This document shows positions 61,223-64,000 of a stretch of DNA of 64,000 bases, piece by piece. The position numbers and the translations under genes were made by a program. Position 1 is the first letter of the stretch. Each line of letters starts with the position of its first letter. The notes beneath the pieces were generated by a model that saw nothing but the letters and a program-made list of their open reading frames with translations, searched no databases and had not been told where the DNA came from. The stretch is from Actinokineospora globicatena (GTDB taxonomy: Bacteria > Actinomycetota > Actinomycetes > Mycobacteriales > Pseudonocardiaceae): positions 1,798,001 to 1,862,000 of the forward strand of contig NZ_JAMTCR010000002.1 of the NCBI RefSeq assembly GCF_024171945.1, read 5' to 3'.

Positions 61223-62305
61223 TTAGCGGCCTGCGGCGGCGCGGTAGGCGGAGACTGTCAGTTCGGCGCAGCGGCGCCAGGTGTGGGTGGCGGCGTGGGT
61301 TCGGCGGGCGCTGATGGTGGTGGGGGAGAGGGAGTTTTCCAGGGCTTCCACCAGGGCTGTGGCGATGGCGTCGATCTCGCCGAAGGGGACGAGGGTGGCG
61401 TGGCCGCCGGAGACCTCGCGGAGGGCGGGGACGTCGGTGCAGACGACGGGGACGTCGCAGGCCATGGCCTCGATCACCGGGAGGCCGAAGCCCTCGTCGC
61501 GGGAGGGGAGGGCCAGGGCGGAGGCGCCTGCCATGACGCTGCGGAGGTCTGCTTCGGACACGTAGCCGGTGGTGCGGACGCGGCCGCCGGATGCCGTGTG
61601 ACCCGGGCCGACCAGGACGAGCGGCGGCAGGGACGGCGTGTTCGCGTGCGCCTTGATCAGCCAGTCCAGTGCCTTGCGCGGACCCGCGGAACCCACGTAC
61701 AGCAGGTACTCCCGGGGCAGGTTGAGCCGCCGGGCCAGGTCCGGGTTCGGGGGGCGGGCGGTGAACCACGCCGGGTCGACGCCCAGGGGGGTGACCCTGA
61801 CCTTCTCCTCCGGCACCCCGAGGCGCGAGACCACGAGGTCGGCGACCGCCTTGGACGGGGTGCAGATGACGCCCGCCCGGTGCGCGGAGACCCGCACGAG
61901 CTCCGGCAGCGTCGTGTCGAAGCGCGAGAGTTCTTCCGGGTAGTCCAGGAAGCTGAGGTTGTGGACGGTCAGCACACCGCCGGCGCGGAAGGTCGCGGGG
62001 AGCACGAAGTTGGTGCCGTGCACGACATCGGTGAGCCCGGCGAACAGCTCGACCGGCGGGTACGGGCCGCGCAGCCACGCCGCGCGCAGCAGACCGGCGG
62101 GTGACGGGATGCCGCGCGCCCGGACCCCGTGCGGCAGGACGCGGCGCAGCGCGCGCCAACCGCGCAGGGTGAACGCTACCGCGCGCATGTCCACATGGGA
62201 CGACGAAGCGAGTTCCTCGGCCAGCGCGGCGGTGTAGCGGCCGATGCCGGTTCGGTTGCCAAGCAGTGGTGTTCCGTCGATCAACACCCGGATCGGCTTA
62301 GGCAT
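61223..62305 (-). CDS. Glycosyltransferase family 4 (group 1)
   Basis: The 360-residue GT-B fold enzyme begins RVLIDGTPLLGNRTGIGRYTAALAEEL and contains VHGTNFVLPA, TPSKAVADLVVSRLGV, LLYVGSAGPRKALDWLI, and the donor-binding EGFGLPVIEAMACDVPVV (E-x7-E). It is probably a mannosyl- or rhamnosyltransferase; wbbL lies divergent. ATG 62305 follows GGGGGAC. Substrate not predictable. Confidence 0.9.
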   Translation of the reverse strand: MPKPIRVLIDGTPLLGNRTGIGRYTAALAEELASSSHVDMRAVAFTLRGWRALRRVLPHGVRARGIPSPAGLLRAAWLRGPYPPVELFAGLTDVVHGTNFVLPATFRAGGVLTVHNLSFLDYPEELSRFDTTLPELVRVSAHRAGVICTPSKAVADLVVSRLGVPEEKVRVTPLGVDPAWFTARPPNPDLARRLNLPREYLLYVGSAGPRKALDWLIKAHANTPSLPPLVLVGPGHTASGGRVRTTGYVSEADLRSVMAGASALALPSRDEGFGLPVIEAMACDVPVVCTDVPALREVSGGHATLVPFGEIDAIATALVEALENSLSPTTISARRTHAATHTWRRCAELTVSAYRAAAGR

Positions 62306-62695
62306 GCGGACGTCCCCCTGACTCGCGTGCGGTCACGGCGTTCGGCCCGCGCGCGGGGTCCGCCTGGGTGCCCTCGGCCAACCCTGCCTCCTCGCCGTGC
62401 TGCTACCGCCGGTCGGGCGGCCGTGGCCGCGGTGCCACCAGCCATAGCGTGCCTCATCGCAGCCCGTGATGGGTGCTCAACCGCGCGAAACGCCGCGCGC
62501 GCACGGGCACCCGCACGCGCGCGGCCGTGCCCTACCCCGATCGCCCCAACCGGCCGCGTCCGGTTGGCGCACACCGGCCGGGTATGTCCAGAGTGGAGGG
62601 TGGAAGTTCACCCGTTAGGGGGCGAGCTGGTCGGTTGGCGCGTGCGCGCTGGGTGAGCGGCCGGGCGCGGGTGGCGTCGGGCACAATGTCGGGTC
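62306..62695. other. 390-bp divergent intergenic region
   Basis: No gene supported. It contains the promoters of two divergent glycosyltransferases and an 8-bp inverted repeat (62545-62566). A CACAAT at 62682-62687 ends 8 nt before the wbbL GTG. Confidence 0.55.
62545..62566. promoter_or_regulatory. Inverted repeat CCAACCGG-N6-CCGGTTGG
   Basis: Perfect 8-bp half sites around CCGCGT, 130 bp before the wbbL start; size and symmetry suit a dimeric regulator. Confidence 0.35.
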
Positions 62696-63559
62696 GTGAC
62701 CGCTGAACCCACCGCCTACGGCGACCGGCTCGCCGTGGTGACCGTGACCTACTCGCCCGGCGACACGCTGGAGCGGTTCGTCCAGACCCTGGCCGCCGCG
62801 ACCAGCCGCGACGTGCGGGTCGTGCTCGCCGACAACGGCTCGGTCGACGGTGCCCCCGAGGCCGCCGCGGCCGCCCACGACCACGTCGACCTGGTCCGCA
62901 CCGGCGGCAACCTCGGCTACGGCGGCGGCGCCAACCGCGGTGTCGCCGCGCTCGGCCCCGAGTACGGCTGGGTCGTGGTGGCCAACCCCGACCTGGAGTG
63001 GGCCCCCGGTTCGCTCGACGACCTGCTCGCCGCCGCCGAGCGCTGGCCGCGCGGTGGTTCGTTCGGGCCGCTGATCACCGAACGCGACGGCGCGGTGTAC
63101 CCGTCGGCGCGCGAGGTGCCCTCGTTGAGCAAGGGCATCGGCCACGGCCTGCTCGGCAAGGTGTGGCCCGCGAACCCGTGGACCCGCGCCTACAAGCAGT
63201 CCGCGACCGACGTGCGCGAGCGCGAGGCGGGCTGGCTGTCCGGTTCGTGCCTGCTGCTGCGCCGCGCCGCGTTCGATTCCGTTGACGGGTTCGACACCCG
63301 CTACTTCATGTACTTCGAGGACGTCGACCTCGGCGAGCGGCTGAGCCAGGCCGGGTGGCAGAACGTGTACGTGCCGTCGGCGAGCGTCATGCACATCCAG
63401 GGCGTGTCCACGGCGAAGGTCTCGGAGAAGATGCTCGTCGCCCACCACGACAGCGCCTACCGGTTCATCGCCGACCGCCACCGCGGCCCGGCGTGGGCTC
63501 CTCTGCGCCTGGCCATCAAGGCTGGATTGGCTGTGCGGCTGCGGCTTGAGACGCGCTGA
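62696..63559 (+). CDS. wbbL: Rhamnosyltransferase, glycosyltransferase family 2 (WbbL-like)
   Basis: The 287-residue GT-A enzyme contains AVVTVTYSPGDTLERF, LADNGSVDGAPE, NLGYGGGANRGV, VVVANPDLEWAPGSL (DxD-like NPD), and SGSCLLLRRAAF with FMYFEDVDLGERL. These are the WbbL1-type rhamnosyltransferase features that put rhamnose on GlcNAc-PP-polyprenol, the linker of arabinogalactan. GTG 62696. In M. tuberculosis it follows rmlD; here a GT4 gene and repeat DNA lie between. Confidence 0.9.
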   Translation: MTAEPTAYGDRLAVVTVTYSPGDTLERFVQTLAAATSRDVRVVLADNGSVDGAPEAAAAAHDHVDLVRTGGNLGYGGGANRGVAALGPEYGWVVVANPDLEWAPGSLDDLLAAAERWPRGGSFGPLITERDGAVYPSAREVPSLSKGIGHGLLGKVWPANPWTRAYKQSATDVREREAGWLSGSCLLLRRAAFDSVDGFDTRYFMYFEDVDLGERLSQAGWQNVYVPSASVMHIQGVSTAKVSEKMLVAHHDSAYRFIADRHRGPAWAPLRLAIKAGLAVRLRLETR

Positions 63560-64000
63560 CTGTCCTAGTGGGACTGTTGCGGTGATCTTCGGGGCAGGTT
63601 GTCCTGCTGCGCAAGTTCCGTCTTCTGGGTGACAGAAGTTATCCACATGTGGATCTCTGCGGGGGTTGGTTCAAGATCGACTGTCGGGGGGGTCCTTGTA
63701 GACTGGACCAGGGCCGCCCCCCGGAGAGGGTGGGGGCTGGGCGGGGGTGGGACCGCGTGCGCGCGAAGAGGGCGCGGTGGGGGTCTTACCGGGCTGGGCA
63801 TAGGACTGCGGCAGGGGTTAGAGGCGTGGCGGGGGCCTAGAGGGCGCGGCGGGGGCTGGGCCTAGAGGGGTGCCGTTGAGGGGCGTGCCGGGGCTGGGCT
63901 AACGGGCGCGGTGGGGTGCCTGCGGTGGGGTGTCTTGTGGGGTTAGGCCTGTGGTGGGGCTTGCGGGGAGTGGCCTAGAGGTACGGGCGGGGAGTCACGC
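63560..64000. other. 441-bp terminal gap, Rep A copy 3 plus G-rich DNA
   Basis: After Rep A, the last 210 bp are G-rich with degenerate short repeats (GCCTAGAGGGGC variants). Open frames here are low complexity and not supported as genes. Confidence 0.7.
63627..63785 (+). repeat. Rep A, copy 3 (with TTATCCACATGTGGAT)
   Basis: Block order as at 26100 and 45591: TGACAGAAG, TTATCCACATGTGGATCT (63639), TTCAAGATCGACTGTCGGGG, GTAGACTGGACCAGGG, GGAGAGGGTGGGGGC, and GTGGGACCGCGTGCGCGC, the last block shared with copy 1. Confidence 0.85.

Noticed and set aside
62281..62574. 97-codon minus-strand ORF before wbbL
   Set aside because: Ala/Arg-rich, no ribosome binding site, overlaps the GT4 start region and has no motif.
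26100..63785. Rep A copies as a CRISPR array or phage att sites
   Set aside because: Copies are 9-20 kb apart in different orientations, with no spacers, cas genes or integrase nearby.
63599..63865. 88-codon ORF (VTEVIHMWISAGV...) and its relatives in the 26-kb and 45-kb gaps
   Set aside because: Translations of repeat Rep A, appearing in different frames and strands in different copies, with no ribosome binding site or conserved reading frame.

Overview
The window is 64 kb of very GC-rich DNA with many GTG/TTG starts, tight translational coupling, PE/PPE/EspG-type genes, an acyl-CoA carboxylase epsilon subunit and glpD/lpdA/accA3/purKE blocks in an order that strongly resembles mycobacteria. 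It is best read as chromosome of an actinomycete of the order Pseudonocardiales (Actinokineospora/Saccharothrix-like; inference only). No rRNA, tRNA, CRISPR array, transposase, integrase or phage gene was recognised.

Layout. 1-8 kb: the 5' part of a Ser/Thr protein kinase, then mutA-mutB-meaB (methylmalonyl-CoA mutase and its GTPase chaperone), a small membrane protein and an M20 amidohydrolase. 8-17 kb: two paralogous secreted AMIN-like proteins, a gamma-glutamylcyclotransferase-like enzyme, the LpdA-type quinone reductase, a 50-residue CxxCxGxG zinc-motif protein behind a highly structured leader, a DUF4190-type membrane protein, and the glycerol regulon (glpF-glpK divergent from glpD). 17-20.7 kb: an orphan PE-like/PPE/EspG type VII secretion trio, a GNAT and a DUF1707 protein. 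20.7-33.5 kb: the propionyl/acetyl-CoA carboxylase neighbourhood (accA3, maf, accE, accD5, birA, PH-domain protein), split by a dicarboxylate symporter, an S15 peptidase and an MFS exporter. Together with mutAB-meaB this gives the complete propionyl-CoA to succinyl-CoA route except the epimerase, plus the biotin ligase that activates the carboxylase.

33.5-45.5 kb: HMG-CoA lyase, a methyltransferase, then a translationally coupled cassette: YbaB-like protein, WXG100 protein, an 823-residue CpnT-like protein ending in a TNT (NAD+-glycohydrolase) toxin domain, and a 90-residue putative immunity protein. hisN, an OmpR-type two-component system, a GtrA protein, an ECF sigma factor fused to its own zinc-finger anti-sigma and surface domain, and a degenerate GGDEF protein follow. 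45.5-54.2 kb: a GT87 mannosyltransferase-like protein, purK, purE, four tandem paralogous membrane proteins of unknown function, and a FadE25-like acyl-CoA dehydrogenase. 54.2-64 kb: a small membrane protein, DinB, SDR, a TIGR03089 protein, an LCP ligase, rmlB, rmlD, a GT4 and the WbbL-like rhamnosyltransferase: cell-wall linkage and rhamnose synthesis.

Non-coding DNA is unusually informative. Three families of dispersed intergenic repeats occur: Rep A (about 140 bp, four copies, carrying a TTRTCCACA palindrome), Rep B (about 380 bp, two copies, each with a roughly 145-bp inverted-repeat core with one compensatory change), and a 28-bp pair of DnaA-box-like sites (four copies). These, the toxin cassette, and the structured leader at 11.36-11.45 kb are the most interesting places to look further.
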